64,000 nucleotides of DNA from Paenirhodobacter enshiensis (GCF_000740785.1 NZ_JFZB01000002.1:31125-95124); one strand, 5' to 3'; shown: positions 31,766-41,644, counted from the first letter of the stretch. The notes: a model not told the origin generated them from the letters alone. Numbers and translations: made by a program.

Positions 31766-32427
31766 CCCCGCCCCTCCAGCAATTCACTCACCGCGGCCTC
31801 CAGTGCCGCGAAACTGTCGACCAGCCGGTCGGCCCCGGCGCTGCGCAGCGCCTCGATCGGGTGATAGCCCCAGCTGACGCCCACCGTCGCCACACCCGCG
31901 GCGCGGCCCATCTCGATGTCATAGGTGGTATCGCCGATCATCACCGCATCGCGCGCATCGACCCCGGCATCGGCGAGCGCCGCCTCGACCATCGCCGGAT
32001 GCGGTTTCGAGGGGTGATCGTCCGCCACCTGCCGGGTGAAGAAATACCCCCCGATGCCGTGGTGTTCGCACAGCGCATCGAGACCGCGGCGCGATTTGCC
32101 CGTCGCGATGCCCAGAAGCATGTCCTCGCGCCCGGCGAGACGGTCGAGCGTCTCCGCCGCGCCGGGATAAAGCGGCGGCACCGCCAGCATCCGGCGCGCA
32201 CGATAGGCGTCGCGGTAGCCCTGCACCACCATGTCGCGTTGCGAAAGCGGGGCATCGGGCAGCAACTGTGCCATCCCCTCATCGAGCGACAGCCCGACGA
32301 CCGAGAGCATCTCGCTCCGGCTCGGCAAGGGCAGCCCCGCCGCCTCAATGCCCTGGGTCATCGCGGCGACGATATGGTTCTGGCTGTCCGACAGCGTGCC
32401 GTCGACGTCGAAGATAACAAGCTTCAT
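31762..32427 (-). CDS. HAD superfamily hydrolase (phosphoglycolate phosphatase-like)
   Basis: The 221-residue protein shows HAD motif I FDVDGTLSDS, motif II GIATGKS, motif III Lys in HPSKPHP and motif IV MIGDTTYDIEMG, with a helical cap (subclass IA). These are small-molecule phosphatases. Position between RluC and ATP12 genes gives no substrate. It overlaps both neighbours by four bases (ATGA), so it is translated as part of one operon. Confidence 0.9.
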   Translation of the reverse strand: MKLVIFDVDGTLSDSQNHIVAAMTQGIEAAGLPLPSRSEMLSVVGLSLDEGMAQLLPDAPLSQRDMVVQGYRDAYRARRMLAVPPLYPGAAETLDRLAGREDMLLGIATGKSRRGLDALCEHHGIGGYFFTRQVADDHPSKPHPAMVEAALADAGVDARDAVMIGDTTYDIEMGRAAGVATVGVSWGYHPIEALRSAGADRLVDSFAALEAAVSELLEGRG

Positions 32428-33485
32428 TCGAGGTCCTCGAACGGGTCGGCGGGAACGTCGTTCTCGTGCCAGCCAAGCGCCGTCCAGGTGCGCTTCATAT
32501 GCGCGGGCAGCGGCGCCACCACGGTGATGCGCTTCTTCGTCACCGGATGATCGAAGCTGATCTGGCGCGCGTGCAGATGCAGCTTGCGGCTGATCTCGCC
32601 GCCGAGCTGCGCGCCCCAGCCATCGCCCAGATTCTCCTGACCCGAACCGCCGTATTTGCCATCGCCCACGATCGGATGACCGAGTTCGGACATATGCGCG
32701 CGCAGCTGATGGGTGCGCCCGGTGATCGGCACCAGCGCGACCCAGCTCACCCGGGTGCCGAGCGCGTCGAGCACGGCGTAATCGGTCGTCGCGCGCTTCG
32801 CCTCGGGGTGGTCCTTCATCTTGGCGGGATGGATGCAGACCATCTTCTCGCCCTCGCCGCCGCGGCCATGGCCCGGCGCCTTTTCAAGACCGTAACGCAC
32901 CGTGCCCATCCGCGGGTTAGGCACGCCGGCGACCGCCGCCCAGTAGATCTTGCGCGAGGTCTTCTCGCGGAACGCCTCGGAGAGCGCGCGCGCCACCCGG
33001 TCGGTGCGCGCGATCAGCAGCACGCCCGAGGTGTCCTTGTCGAGCCGGTGCACCATCTTCGGCCGGTCCTTGTAGCCGAATTTCAGCGCATCGAGCAGCC
33101 CGTCGACATGGCGCATCCCCTGCCCCGAACCGCCCTGCGAGGGCAGCCCCGGCGGCTTGTTCAGCGCGATGATATGCTGATCCTTCCACAGCACGCAGGA
33201 CTGGATCATCTCGGCATCGTCGTCCGAGATTTCGGTCTCGGCGCGGCGCTGATCGGCCCGGCGCGGTTCGGCCGCGCCCTCGGGCAGCGGCGGAATGCGC
33301 ACTTCCTGACCCGGCACGATGCGGGTGTTCGCCTTCACCCGGCCGCCGTCGACGCGCAGCTCGCCCTTGCGGCACATCTTCTCCACCGCGATCTGGCTGA
33401 GCTGCGGGAACCGCTTCTTCAGCCAGCGGTCGAGGCGGCTTTCGCCCTCCGCCTCGGTGATCTTCACCAGTTGAACGCCGCTCAT
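32424..33485 (-). CDS. rluC: RluA/RluC family pseudouridine synthase
   Basis: This gene encodes 353 residues. An N-terminal S4 RNA-binding domain (SRLDRWLKKRFPQLSQIAVEKM) leads to the RluA catalytic core with HRLDKDTSG at 146-154, Asp149 being the nucleophile, and the later KRATTDYAVLDAL and GRTHQLRAHMSELGHPIVGD. RluC modifies 23S rRNA at three uridines. Assignment to RluC rather than RluD rests on length and S4 presence. Start ATG 33485 overlaps the crcB stop. The much longer frame to 33941 is antisense-like and rejected. Confidence 0.88.
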   Translation of the reverse strand: MSGVQLVKITEAEGESRLDRWLKKRFPQLSQIAVEKMCRKGELRVDGGRVKANTRIVPGQEVRIPPLPEGAAEPRRADQRRAETEISDDDAEMIQSCVLWKDQHIIALNKPPGLPSQGGSGQGMRHVDGLLDALKFGYKDRPKMVHRLDKDTSGVLLIARTDRVARALSEAFREKTSRKIYWAAVAGVPNPRMGTVRYGLEKAPGHGRGGEGEKMVCIHPAKMKDHPEAKRATTDYAVLDALGTRVSWVALVPITGRTHQLRAHMSELGHPIVGDGKYGGSGQENLGDGWGAQLGGEISRKLHLHARQISFDHPVTKKRITVVAPLPAHMKRTWTALGWHENDVPADPFEDLE

Positions 33486-33862
33486 GCCAGAACCCCACGC
33501 ATCAGTGTCATGCCCAGAAACAGCCCCGCCAGCGACACCGCAACCGACAGAACCACGTAAACCGCCGCCAGCACCGGCTCGCCGCGCTCGACCAGCGTCC
33601 AGGTTTCGAGCGAGAAGGACGAGAAGGTGGTGAACCCGCCCAGAACCCCCACGCCCAGAAACGCGTTCCACTGCGTCAGCCCCTTGATGCCGAGGAACGA
33701 CACCAGAAGCCCCATCAGCGTCGAGCCGATGATATTGGTCAGCAGGATGCTCAGCGGCAGGGAATGTTGCCCCAGAAGCCGCGGCACTCCCATGCCGAAA
33801 AGATAGCGCAGCGTGGCGCCGATCGCACCACCGGCGGCCACCTGCAAAGCGGTAAAGAACAT
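33482..33862 (-). CDS. crcB: fluoride exporter CrcB/Fluc
   Basis: The 126-residue protein has four membrane segments. Signature GGFTTFSSFS at 75-84 supplies the Phe residues that line the fluoride pore, and TNIIGSTLMG carries the Asn. Fluc proteins work as antiparallel dimers in the inner membrane. There is no room for a fluoride riboswitch: only 42 bases separate it from rarA, so expression probably follows the operon. Confidence 0.95.
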   Translation of the reverse strand: MFFTALQVAAGGAIGATLRYLFGMGVPRLLGQHSLPLSILLTNIIGSTLMGLLVSFLGIKGLTQWNAFLGVGVLGGFTTFSSFSLETWTLVERGEPVLAAVYVVLSVAVSLAGLFLGMTLMRGVLA

Positions 33863-33904
33863 GCACTCTCCTTCGTGCCCGGCCTTCGTGCCGGCCGGGG
33901 GGCG

Positions 33905-35233
33905 TCAGTTGCCGCGCTTCTCGCGCAGCTTGGCGAACCATTCAACGCGCTTTTTCAGCTCGCGCTCGAAACCGCGCTCGACCGGCTGATACAGCACGGG
34001 GCGTTTCAGCCCCTCGGGGAAGTAGTTCTGCCCCGAGAAGCCGTCTTCGGCGTCATGGTCGTATTGATAGCCCGCACCGAAGCCCTGCTCTTCCATCAGC
34101 CGGGTCGGCGCGTTGATGATATGCATCGGCGGCGGCGCCGATCCGGTCTTCTTGGCGAGCTGCCGCGCCGCCTTGTAGGCGACATAGCCGGCATTCGTCT
34201 TCGGCGCGAGGGCGAGATAGATCACCGCCTGCGCGAGCGCGAGTTCCCCCTCGGGCGAGCCGAGCCGCTCGTAGATCTCCCAGGCGTGCAGCGCCACGGT
34301 CTGCGCCTGCGGATCGGCGAGGGCGATATCCTCGACCGCCATGCGCACCAGCCGCCGGGCGAGGTAGCGCGGATCCTCGCCACCCTCCAGCATCCGTGCA
34401 TACCAGTAAAGCGCCGCATCCGGGTCGGATCCGCGGATCGACTTGTGCAGTGCCGAGATCAGATTGTAATGCTCGTCGCCCTTCTTGTCGTATTTCGCCG
34501 CGCGCCGCATCAGCCGCGCGGACAGCTGATCGGTGTCCAAAGGCGCGCTCACCCGCCAGGCCATCACCTGCTCGACGAGGTTCAGAAGCGCCCGCCCGTC
34601 GCCATCGGCCATCTCCAGCAGCGCCTCGCGCGCCGGGCCTTTCAAGGGCATCGCGCGGCCAAGGGCCTTCTCCGCCCGCTGCGCCAGACGTTCAAGGGAC
34701 GCGAGGCTCAGCCGTTCCAGCACCACCACCTGCGCCCGGCTGAGCACGGCGGCGTTCAGCTCGAACGAGGGGTTCTCGGTCGTCGCGCCCACCAGAAGGA
34801 TCGTGCCGTCCTCCATCCAGGGCAGAAAGCTGTCCTGCTGCGCCTTGTTGAAGCGGTGGATCTCGTCGACGAACAGCAGCGTTCCCCTGCCCTGCTCGCG
34901 GCGCAGGCGGGCCGCCTCGAACACCTTGCGCAGCTCCGGCACGCCGGTGAAGATCGCCGAGATCTGCACGAAATGCCGGTCCGTCGCATGGGCGAGCAGC
35001 CGCGCGATGGTGGTCTTGCCCACACCGGGCGGCCCCCACAGGATGATCGAGCCGAGCGAGCCCGAAGCCAGCATAACGCCGAGCGGCCCCTCGGGGCCGA
35101 GGACATGTTCCTGCCCGATCACATCGGCCAGTGACTGCGGCCGCAGCCGGTCGGCAAGCGGGCGCGGGCCTTCGGGCTGCGCGGCGGGCGCGGCCGATCC
35201 GGGTTCCGAAGAGGTGTCGAACAGGTCAGGCAT
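33905..35233 (-). CDS. rarA: replication-associated recombination protein RarA (MgsA)
   Basis: This 442-residue AAA+ ATPase acts at stalled replication forks. It has Walker A GPPGVGKT at 67-74, Walker B LLFVDEIHRFNKAQQD, sensor GATTENPSFE, and the C-terminal tetramerisation part with YDKKGDEHYNLISALHKSIRGSDPDAALYWYARMLEGGEDP. Start ATG 35233. It heads the run rarA-crcB-rluC-HAD-ATP12 and follows the rplQ terminator. Confidence 0.95.
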   Translation of the reverse strand: MPDLFDTSSEPGSAAPAAQPEGPRPLADRLRPQSLADVIGQEHVLGPEGPLGVMLASGSLGSIILWGPPGVGKTTIARLLAHATDRHFVQISAIFTGVPELRKVFEAARLRREQGRGTLLFVDEIHRFNKAQQDSFLPWMEDGTILLVGATTENPSFELNAAVLSRAQVVVLERLSLASLERLAQRAEKALGRAMPLKGPAREALLEMADGDGRALLNLVEQVMAWRVSAPLDTDQLSARLMRRAAKYDKKGDEHYNLISALHKSIRGSDPDAALYWYARMLEGGEDPRYLARRLVRMAVEDIALADPQAQTVALHAWEIYERLGSPEGELALAQAVIYLALAPKTNAGYVAYKAARQLAKKTGSAPPPMHIINAPTRLMEEQGFGAGYQYDHDAEDGFSGQNYFPEGLKRPVLYQPVERGFERELKKRVEWFAKLREKRGN

Positions 35234-35293
35234 GGCGTTCCTTTCGCCCCATCAAAGCATCGCCACGGCGAAAGGAAAAGCGCCCTGAAACGA

Positions 35294-35321
35294 AAAATCC
35301 CGCGCCGAGGCGCGGGATTTC
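35294..35321 (-). terminator. rho-independent terminator of the rplQ transcript
   Basis: An 11-bp perfect stem (35296-35306 with 35311-35321) around loop CGAG, followed on the minus strand by TTTTT. It closes the long ribosomal-protein block. Confidence 0.9.
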
Positions 35322-35342
35322 CCGAATGGGATGGCGCGAGGA

Positions 35343-35759
35343 TTACTCGGCGGCCGCTTCGGCCTCGAGACGGGCCTTGTCGGCCTTGCCCTTGGCTTCG
35401 AGATCGCGGTCCACGAACTCGATGAAGGCCACCGGGGCCATGTCGCCATAACGGAAGCCGGCCTTCAGGACGCGGGTGTAGCCGCCCTGACGGTCCTTGT
35501 AGCGCGGCCCGAGAACCTCGAACAGCTTCGCCACGTCCTTGTCTTCCTTCAGGAAGGCACCGGCCTGACGACGAGCGTGCAGATCGCCGCGCTTCGCAAG
35601 CGTGATCAGCTTCTCGATGATCGGGCGCAGTTCCTTGGCCTTCGGCAGGGTGGTCTTGATCTGCTCGTGCTCGATGAGCGAGCCACACATGTTGGCGAAC
35701 AGCGCCTTGCGGTGTTCGGCGGTACGGTTCAGACGGCGGTAGCCGCGAGCGTGACGCAT
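35343..35759 (-). CDS. rplQ: 50S ribosomal protein L17
   Basis: The 138-residue protein begins [24 protein letters not shown], the L17 signature, and continues [18 protein letters not shown]. The Ala/Glu-rich tail is common in alphaproteobacteria. ATG 35759 follows GGAGAGATATC. It is last in the operon, after rpoA, with a 165-base gap containing a perfect hairpin. Confidence 0.97.
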   Translation of the reverse strand: MRHARGYRRLNRTAEHRKALFANMCGSLIEHEQIKTTLPKAKELRPIIEKLITLAKRGDLHARRQAGAFLKEDKDVAKLFEVLGPRYKDRQGGYTRVLKAGFRYGDMAPVAFIEFVDRDLEAKGKADKARLEAEAAAE

Positions 35760-35868
35760 GATATCTCTCCGTGATTTCGCGTTTTGCTTTGTGTTGCCCC
35801 GCCTGCGTTGGACGAAGCGTCGTTGGGGTCGGATGACCCGAAGTTCCCGGACAGTTCCGGCATTGAAT

Positions 35869-35892
35869 GGGGGGCGTGTATCCACGCCCCCC
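35869..35892 (-). other. perfect hairpin between rpoA and rplQ
   Basis: GGGGGGCGTG (35869-35878) pairs with CACGCCCCCC (35883-35892) around a four-base loop. There is no T-run after it on the minus strand, so it is more likely a processing or stability element, or a partial terminator, than a full stop signal. Confidence 0.65.
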
Positions 35893-35924
35893 GTAACTGT
35901 CAAGCGATCAGGCGATCCTCAGGA

Positions 35925-36941
35925 TCAGAACTGATCCTCGTAGCGCTTCGCCAGATCCTCGATGTTCTCCGGCGGCCAGTCCTCGACTTCCATGCCGAGG
36001 TGCAGGCCCATGCCCGAGAGCACTTCCTTGATCTCGTTCAGCGACTTGCGGCCGAAGTTCGGGGTGCGCAGCATCTCGGCTTCGGTCTTCTGGATCAGGT
36101 CGCCGATGTAGACGATGTTGTCGTTCTTCAGGCAGTTCGCCGAACGGACCGAGAGCTCCAGCTCGTCGACCTTCTTCAGCAGGACCGGGTTGAACTCCAG
36201 ACCGTCGTCCGCATCCGCCTTCGAGGCTGATTCCGGCTCGTCGAAGTTGACGAAGATCGACAGCTGGTCCTGCAGGATACGGGCAGCGTAGGCCACCGCG
36301 TCTTCCGGCGCGACCGAACCGTCGGTCTCGATCTTCAGGGTCAGCTTGTCATAGTCGAGAACCTGGCCCTCGCGGGTCGGCGTGACTTCGTAGGCGACCT
36401 TCTTGACCGGCGAATAGATCGCGTCGATGGCGATCAGACCGATCGGCGCATCTTCCGGCTTGTTCTTGTCGGCAGCGACATAGCCCTTGCCGGTGTTGAC
36501 GGTCAGTTCCATGAACAGATCCGCGCCGTCGTCGAGGTGGCAGATCACGTGATCCTTGTTCAGGATCTCGACGCCGCCGATCTCGGTGATGTCGCCCGCG
36601 GTGACCACGCCCGGACCCTTGGCCGAAATCGAGATGCGCTTCGGCCCCTCGATGTCCATCCTCAGGCGGACCTGCTTCAGGTTCAGGATGATGTCGGTGA
36701 CGTCCTCACGCACGCCCGCGACCGAGGAGAACTCGTGCAGCACGTTGTCGATCTGCACCGAGGTGATGGCGGCGCCCTGCAGCGACGACATCAGCACGCG
36801 GCGCAGCGCGTTGCCGAGGGTCAGACCGAAGCCGCGTTCGAGCGGCTCGGCGACGACGGTCGCCTGACGCGACGGATCGCTGCCCGGCTTGACGTCAAGC
36901 TGCGTCGGTTTGATCAGCTCGGCCCAATTCTTGTGGATCAT
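35925..36941 (-). CDS. rpoA: DNA-directed RNA polymerase subunit alpha
   Basis: The 338-residue protein has its N-terminal assembly domain ([28 protein letters not shown]) and C-terminal DNA/activator-binding domain ([26 protein letters not shown], then [18 protein letters not shown]). I chose ATG 36941 with GGAGG eight bases upstream; ATG 36956 lies five codons earlier. It lies between rpsK and rplQ as in most bacteria, but rpsD is absent here. Confidence 0.97.
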   Translation of the reverse strand: MIHKNWAELIKPTQLDVKPGSDPSRQATVVAEPLERGFGLTLGNALRRVLMSSLQGAAITSVQIDNVLHEFSSVAGVREDVTDIILNLKQVRLRMDIEGPKRISISAKGPGVVTAGDITEIGGVEILNKDHVICHLDDGADLFMELTVNTGKGYVAADKNKPEDAPIGLIAIDAIYSPVKKVAYEVTPTREGQVLDYDKLTLKIETDGSVAPEDAVAYAARILQDQLSIFVNFDEPESASKADADDGLEFNPVLLKKVDELELSVRSANCLKNDNIVYIGDLIQKTEAEMLRTPNFGRKSLNEIKEVLSGMGLHLGMEVEDWPPENIEDLAKRYEDQF

Positions 36942-37015
36942 GCGTTCTGCCTCCATACCTGTTTCCGGCCCATGTCCCGTAGTCGGAAACGCCCGAGGAT
37001 ATAAACGTAAAGAGC

Positions 37016-37047
37016 CGGGCCGCGCGGAGACTTCCCCGCACGGCCCG
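37016..37047 (-). other. hairpin between rpsK and rpoA
   Basis: CGGGCCG (37016-37022) pairs with CGGCCCG (37041-37047), with further pairing inside. It lies in the 107-base gap before rpoA. On the minus strand it is followed by CTCTTTACGTTTATATCC, so partial termination or a promoter-proximal structure are both possible. Confidence 0.5.
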
Positions 37048-37063
37048 ACCGGATTTCAGAAGA

Positions 37064-37453
37064 TCAGACGCGACGACGCTTCGGCGGACGGCAGCCGTTG
37101 TGCGCGATCGGGGTGACGTCACGGATCGAGGTGACGGTCAGGCCGACGGCAGCCAGCGCACGCAGCGCCGACTCACGGCCCGAACCGGGGCCCTGCACTT
37201 CGACGTCGACGGTCTTCAGGCCGTGGTCCTGAGCCTTCTTCGCGGCGTCTTCGGCAGCCATCTGAGCGGCGTAGGGGGTCGACTTGCGCGAACCCTTGAA
37301 GCCCATGGTGCCCGAGGACGACCAGGAGATGGCGTTGCCCTGAACGTCGGAGATCAGGATCTTGGTGTTGTTGAACGACGAGTTGATGTGAACCACACCA
37401 GCAGCGATGTTCTTGCGCTCTTTGCGCTTGATACGGGTCTTGTCGCGAGCCAT
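37064..37453 (-). CDS. rpsK: 30S ribosomal protein S11
   Basis: The 129-residue protein carries the S11 core: [42 protein letters not shown] and the C-terminal [22 protein letters not shown]. It forms part of the small-subunit platform. It follows rpsM by 15 bases. Confidence 0.97.
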   Translation of the reverse strand: MARDKTRIKRKERKNIAAGVVHINSSFNNTKILISDVQGNAISWSSSGTMGFKGSRKSTPYAAQMAAEDAAKKAQDHGLKTVDVEVQGPGSGRESALRALAAVGLTVTSIRDVTPIAHNGCRPPKRRRV

Positions 37454-37468
37454 TGTCTCAGCCTCCCC

Positions 37469-37837
37469 TTACTTCTTCTTACCAGCGATGGCCTTTGCCG
37501 GGCCTTTGCGGGTGCGAGCGTTGGTATGGGTGCGCTGACCGCGAACCGGCAGGTTCTTGCGGTGACGCAGGCCACGGTAGCAGCCGAGATCCATCAGACG
37601 CTTGATGTTCATCGAGGTTTCGCGACGCAGGTCGCCCTCGACGGTCAGGTTGGCGTCGATGTATTCGCGGATGGCCAGCACTTCGGCGTCGGTCAGATCG
37701 GCGGCGCGGCGGGTCGGGTCGATGCCGACGGCGGCCACGATCTGGTTCGCGATGAACGGGCCGATGCCCGTGATGTAGGTCAGAGCGATCGGGACGCGTT
37801 TCCCGGTCGGAATGTTGACGCCAGCAATACGTGCCAA
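37469..37837 (-). CDS. rpsM: 30S ribosomal protein S13 (TTG start)
   Basis: The 122-residue protein begins [21 protein letters not shown] and ends with the basic [24 protein letters not shown] tail that contacts tRNA and the subunit bridge. Conserved sequence begins at TTG 37837, and AAGGGG lies seven bases before it, so TTG is the start. The 162-base leader to adk contains a -35-like TTGACC but no good -10. Confidence 0.95.
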   Translation of the reverse strand: MARIAGVNIPTGKRVPIALTYITGIGPFIANQIVAAVGIDPTRRAADLTDAEVLAIREYIDANLTVEGDLRRETSMNIKRLMDLGCYRGLRHRKNLPVRGQRTHTNARTRKGPAKAIAGKKK

Positions 37838-37999
37838 AGCGTAACCCCTTCGTTGCGATTCCGTGGTACCAGAATCTTTTTTCACAACTCGGCCCGAAAC
37901 CTCATGCTCCGGGCCTTCTTACCCGGGAAACCCCGGGCGATTCTCGCAAGAGACGCCGAGACCTAGAGGTTTTTCCACCCCGGGTCAAGGCGCGATGCG

Positions 38000-38656
38000 T
38001 TATTTTCCGGCCTTGTCAAGAACCTTCGCGATCTCATCCGCCACAGTCTCCACCGAGGCCAGCGCGTCGATAGAGGACAGCAGATGCGCGTGGTAGTAAT
38101 AGCCCACCAGCGGCGAGGTTTTCTTGTAATATTCCATCAGCCGGGTGCGCAGGCTGACTTCATTGTCATCGGCACGCCGCTTCAGGTTGGTGCTGCCGCA
38201 GGCATCGCAAACACCCGCGACTTTCGTCGGATGGGTGACGTCGTGATAAACTGCACCGCAGTCGCCGCAGGTGAACCGGCCGGTGATGCGCGAGACCAGA
38301 GCCTCGTCATCGACCTTCATCTCGATCACCGCACCGAGCGTCTGACCGTGCCGCTCCAGCAGGGCGCCGAGGGCGTCGGCCTGCTTCAGCGTGCGCGGGA
38401 AACCGTCGAAGATGAACCCCGGTGCCTTGACGGTATCGAGCTTCTCCTCGATCAGGCCGATCACGATATCGTCCGTCACCAGCTGACCGCGGTCCATGAC
38501 CTCGGCGACGCGCTTGCCCATCTCGGTTCCCGAAGTCCGGGCCTCGCGCAGCATGTCGCCGGTCGAGAGCTGCACCATGCCGCGTTCGGCGACGAGCTTG
38601 TGCGCCTGCGTGCCTTTGCCGGCACCGGGCGGCCCCAGCAAAATGATATTGGTCAT
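38000..38656 (-). CDS. adk: adenylate kinase (zinc-binding lid)
   Basis: The 218-residue enzyme interconverts ATP, ADP and AMP in the cytoplasm. P-loop GPPGAGKGT follows MTNIILL. The lid carries four cysteines, CGDC and CDAC, spaced as in zinc-binding adenylate kinases. I chose ATG 38656, after GGGGAAGACG, because the longer frame has no similarity. It lies 11 bases after secY, the usual neighbour. Confidence 0.95.
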   Translation of the reverse strand: MTNIILLGPPGAGKGTQAHKLVAERGMVQLSTGDMLREARTSGTEMGKRVAEVMDRGQLVTDDIVIGLIEEKLDTVKAPGFIFDGFPRTLKQADALGALLERHGQTLGAVIEMKVDDEALVSRITGRFTCGDCGAVYHDVTHPTKVAGVCDACGSTNLKRRADDNEVSLRTRLMEYYKKTSPLVGYYYHAHLLSSIDALASVETVADEIAKVLDKAGK

Positions 38657-38667
38657 CGTCTTCCCCA

Positions 38668-40029
38668 TCAGCGCCGCGTCGGCGCCTTCCTGGTTGCGGT
38701 CTTCTTGCGACCGCGAAGTTGCGAACGTTCGATCAGCCCTTCGTACTGGTGCGCCAGCAGATGCGACTGAACCTGGTTGATCGTGTCCATCGTCACCGAC
38801 ACGACGATCAGCACCGAAGTACCGCCGAAGTAGAACGGAATCGACAGCTGCGAGCGCAGAATCTCGGGCATGAGACAAACTGCCGCAAGATAAGCAGAGC
38901 CCAGCACCAGAACCCGCGCCACGACGTAATCGAGGTAATCCTCGGTCTTCTTGCCGGGGCGGATGCCCGGAATGAAGCCGCCCTGATTCTTCAGGTTGTC
39001 CGCCACGTCATCCGACTTGAAGGCGACGTTGGCCGTGTAGAAATACGAGAAGAACACGATCATAGCCGTGAAGAACAGCAGATAAAGCGGCTGACCCGGC
39101 CCGAAATAGGCGAGGATCGTCGACATCACCGGCCCCGTCTGCGCACCCGAGAAGGTCGAGATCGTCGTCGGCAGCAGCAGCAGCGAGGAGGCGAAGATCG
39201 CCGGGATCACGCCCGCCGGGTTCACCTTGACCGGCAGATGCGACGAACCGCCGTCATAGATCTTCATACCGACCTGGCGGCGGGGATACTGGATGTGGAT
39301 CTTGCGCAACGCACGTTCCATGAACACCACGAAGGCGATCACCGCGACGATCATCACGATCACCAGCAAGATCACCGGGGTCGAGATCGCCCCCGCACGC
39401 CCCTGAGCCAGGAACTGCGCCAGAGCCGCCGGGATTTCCGCGACGATACCGACGAAGATGATGAGCGAGACACCGTTGCCGATGCCGCGTGCAGTGATCT
39501 GCTCGCCCAGCCACATCAGGAACATCGTGCCGCCGACCAGCGTGATGACGCAGGAAGTGACGAAGAACCAGCCGGTCTCGTGTGCGAGACCGCCCGCCTC
39601 GATCGAGCGCGCCAGACCGTAGGCCTGGAACAGCGCGAGCGCGACGGTGGCGTAACGGGTGATCTGGTTGATCTTCTTGCGGCCCTGCTCGCCTTCCTTC
39701 TTCATCGCCTCAAGCATCGGCACCAGGGCCGTCAGCAGCTGAACGATGATCGAGGCCGAGATATAGGGCATGATCCCGAGCGCGAAGATACCCATGCGAC
39801 CGAGCGCACCGCCGGTGAACATCGACAGGATGCCACCGAGTCCCGAGCCCGCGTTCTGCATGAAGTTGCGCAGCGCCTCGGCATCAATGCCGGGGACCGG
39901 GATATAGGTGCCGAGCCGGTAGATGACCAGCAGGCCGATGGTGAAGTAGATGCGCTGCCGAAGCTCGGTCGCCTTGCCCAGGGCCGACCAGCTCAGGTTT
40001 GCCGCCATTTGCTCTGCAGCAGAAGCCAT
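38668..40029 (-). CDS. secY: preprotein translocase subunit SecY
   Basis: The 453-residue protein forms the protein-conducting channel with SecE and SecG. Ten hydrophobic segments are visible. Diagnostic stretches are [48 protein letters not shown] and near the end [31 protein letters not shown]. Start ATG 40029. A strong hairpin lies in the 105-base gap to rplO. Confidence 0.97.
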   Translation of the reverse strand: MASAAEQMAANLSWSALGKATELRQRIYFTIGLLVIYRLGTYIPVPGIDAEALRNFMQNAGSGLGGILSMFTGGALGRMGIFALGIMPYISASIIVQLLTALVPMLEAMKKEGEQGRKKINQITRYATVALALFQAYGLARSIEAGGLAHETGWFFVTSCVITLVGGTMFLMWLGEQITARGIGNGVSLIIFVGIVAEIPAALAQFLAQGRAGAISTPVILLVIVMIVAVIAFVVFMERALRKIHIQYPRRQVGMKIYDGGSSHLPVKVNPAGVIPAIFASSLLLLPTTISTFSGAQTGPVMSTILAYFGPGQPLYLLFFTAMIVFFSYFYTANVAFKSDDVADNLKNQGGFIPGIRPGKKTEDYLDYVVARVLVLGSAYLAAVCLMPEILRSQLSIPFYFGGTSVLIVVSVTMDTINQVQSHLLAHQYEGLIERSQLRGRKKTATRKAPTRR

Positions 40030-40051
40030 GTGCCGTCTCTTTCATGCGAAA

Positions 40052-40085
40052 GGCGCCGCTCGACCGTCTTCCGGTCGGCGGCGCC
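40052..40085 (-). other. hairpin between rplO and secY
   Basis: GGCGCCGC and CGACCG (40052-40066, one bulged T) pair with CGGTCG and GCGGCGCC (40072-40085). On the minus strand only TTT follows. It probably tunes read-through or mRNA processing between rplO and secY. Confidence 0.6.
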
Positions 40086-40134
40086 TGGAAAACCGTAGCC
40101 ATATGTAAGCGGGCCTGCGCCCGCTCACAACCGA

Positions 40135-40605
40135 TTATTCGGCGGCCGCAGCGGTCACGGTCAGCTTGCCACCGGCCTTCTCGACGGCTTCGATGGCGGG
40201 CTTCGAGGCGCCGGTCACGGTGATGGTCAGCGCCGAGGTCACGTCGCCCTTGGCGAGGATGCGCACGCCATCGAGCTTGCGACGGACCAGACCCGACGCG
40301 ACGAGCACGTCTTCAGTGATCTCGACCTTGGCGTCGATCTTGCCGGCTTCGATGAACTTCTCGATCGCGCCGAGGTTCACGACGGCGAAAGCCAGACGGT
40401 TGGGCTTGCTGAAGCCACGCTTCGGCAGGCGGCGATAGAGCGGCATCTGGCCGCCTTCGTAACCGTTGATCGCCACGCCCGAACGCGACTTCTGGCCCTT
40501 GATACCACGGCCGGCGGTCTTGCCCTTGCCCGAACCCGGGCCACGCGCGACGCGCTTCTTCTTCTTGGCTGCGCCTTCGTTATCGCTCAGTTCATGCAGT
40601 TTCAT
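40135..40605 (-). CDS. rplO: 50S ribosomal protein L15
   Basis: The 156-residue protein begins [34 protein letters not shown] and has the glycine-rich [23 protein letters not shown], which is diagnostic for L15. Its own promoter candidate lies 96 bases upstream, after an unrelated gene that separates it from rpmD. Confidence 0.97.
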   Translation of the reverse strand: MKLHELSDNEGAAKKKKRVARGPGSGKGKTAGRGIKGQKSRSGVAINGYEGGQMPLYRRLPKRGFSKPNRLAFAVVNLGAIEKFIEAGKIDAKVEITEDVLVASGLVRRKLDGVRILAKGDVTSALTITVTGASKPAIEAVEKAGGKLTVTAAAAE

Positions 40606-40700
40606 GTCGCTTCTCCTTTGGCCGGAAACCCTCTCGCAAGCGACAGAAGAGGGAACACGGCGTTGTTGGTTCTGGTTCGCGGCCCTCAGGCCACCGGGCG

Positions 40701-40729
40701 CGTATAACGGCACGCCCCCCGTGGATCAA
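40701..40729 (-). promoter_or_regulatory. candidate promoter for rplO and downstream genes
   Basis: On the minus strand: -35 TTGATC (40729-40724), 17-base spacer, -10 TATACG (40706-40701). It lies just after the end of the secreted hypothetical gene and 96 bases before rplO. It resembles the candidate at 46041 in front of rpmC. Confidence 0.6.
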
Positions 40730-40741
40730 GGACGAATCGCC

Positions 40742-41593
40742 TCAGGGCGCGGGTGCGGCGGCCGGGGCGGCGTCGGTCTGGGCCACGGGGGCCGGCGCTG
40801 GTGCCTCGGCCGGTGCGGCCGGAGCGGCGGCGGGAGCCTCCGCCGCAGTCTGAGGTGCGGTCTGAGGTGCGGTCTGAGGCTCAGCCTGAGGTGCCGCCGG
40901 GCTCTCCGCGGCGGGCGCTGTCGGGGCCGGGGCCGCAGCCGGAGCGGACGGCAACGTCTCGGTTTCCTTCGCGACGAAGTCGATGTTGCCCACCACTTCG
41001 TCCTTGCCCATCTTGCTGAACATCAGCTTGTTATTCTCGATGTAGAGCTTGCCGACCGGATAGCTTTTCGGCTGCCCCTTCTCGTCGAGAACGGTGACCG
41101 TGGCGTTCTGCTTGCCGGGCTTTCCTTCGTCGAGGCGGAAGGCCGCCGGATCCGAGTTCGCCGCCACGCTGCGCATCACGCCCAGGATCTCGTTGTATTT
41201 CGTCACCTTGCGGTCGGAGAAGTAGCAAAGCCCCTCGTATCCCGCGAGGCCGACCGCAGCCGCGGCCGCCACCACGACCGAGGACGTCCCGGCAAGCGCC
41301 GAGCCGATCGCCCCATGAGCCGATCCCGCCGCCGTCGCGGCCGAAGCGCCGCTTCCCGCAGCGGTTCCTGTCGTCGCAGCCGCCCCCGTTCCCGCCGCCG
41401 TCGAGGCCCCCATCATCGAGCCACCGGTCACCGCGCTGGTCAGCGCATAGGCGCCGACCGCCTTGACCTGCTCGGCCGCGGCCGAAGCCGTCGCCGCCAC
41501 CACCTTGCTCGGGCGGTAGTCACAGGGACCGGCCAGCGCCCCCTGCCCCGCCACCGCGCACAGCGCCGCCGTCATTGTCAGTTTCGTCCACAT
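40742..41593 (-). CDS. exported Ala/Pro-rich hypothetical protein inside the spc operon
   Basis: The 283-residue protein has a signal peptide (residues 1 to about 21). Residues about 45-120 form an Ala/Gly/Ser/Thr-rich low-complexity segment ending in a hydrophobic stretch (SSVVVAAAAAVGLAGYEGL), possibly membrane-associated. A charged globular part follows (YFSDRKVTKYNEILGVMRSV to VGNIDFVAKETE). The tail from about residue 210 is Ala/Pro-rich with APQT repeats, as in periplasm-spanning linkers. ATG 41593 has GAGAGG six bases before it. I recognise no family. It stands between rpmD and rplO, where bacteria normally have no gene, with a terminator upstream and a promoter downstream. Confidence 0.75.
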   Translation of the reverse strand: MWTKLTMTAALCAVAGQGALAGPCDYRPSKVVAATASAAAEQVKAVGAYALTSAVTGGSMMGASTAAGTGAAATTGTAAGSGASAATAAGSAHGAIGSALAGTSSVVVAAAAAVGLAGYEGLCYFSDRKVTKYNEILGVMRSVAANSDPAAFRLDEGKPGKQNATVTVLDEKGQPKSYPVGKLYIENNKLMFSKMGKDEVVGNIDFVAKETETLPSAPAAAPAPTAPAAESPAAPQAEPQTAPQTAPQTAAEAPAAAPAAPAEAPAPAPVAQTDAAPAAAPAP

Positions 41594-41625
41594 CGCCGGC
41601 CTCTCGATCCGTTTCCCTTCAGATC

Positions 41626-41644
41626 GTGCGCCGCGACGGCGCAC
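41626..41644. promoter_or_regulatory. inverted repeat upstream of the inserted gene
   Basis: GTGCGCCG-cga-CGGCGCAC, perfect 8-bp arms, centred about 42 bases before the start of the 40742-41593 gene. It may be an operator or leader hairpin. Confidence 0.4.

Noticed and set aside
33863..33904. A fluoride riboswitch for crcB
   Set aside because: The gap is only 42 bases and shows no fluoride-aptamer pattern. crcB appears to be operon-driven.
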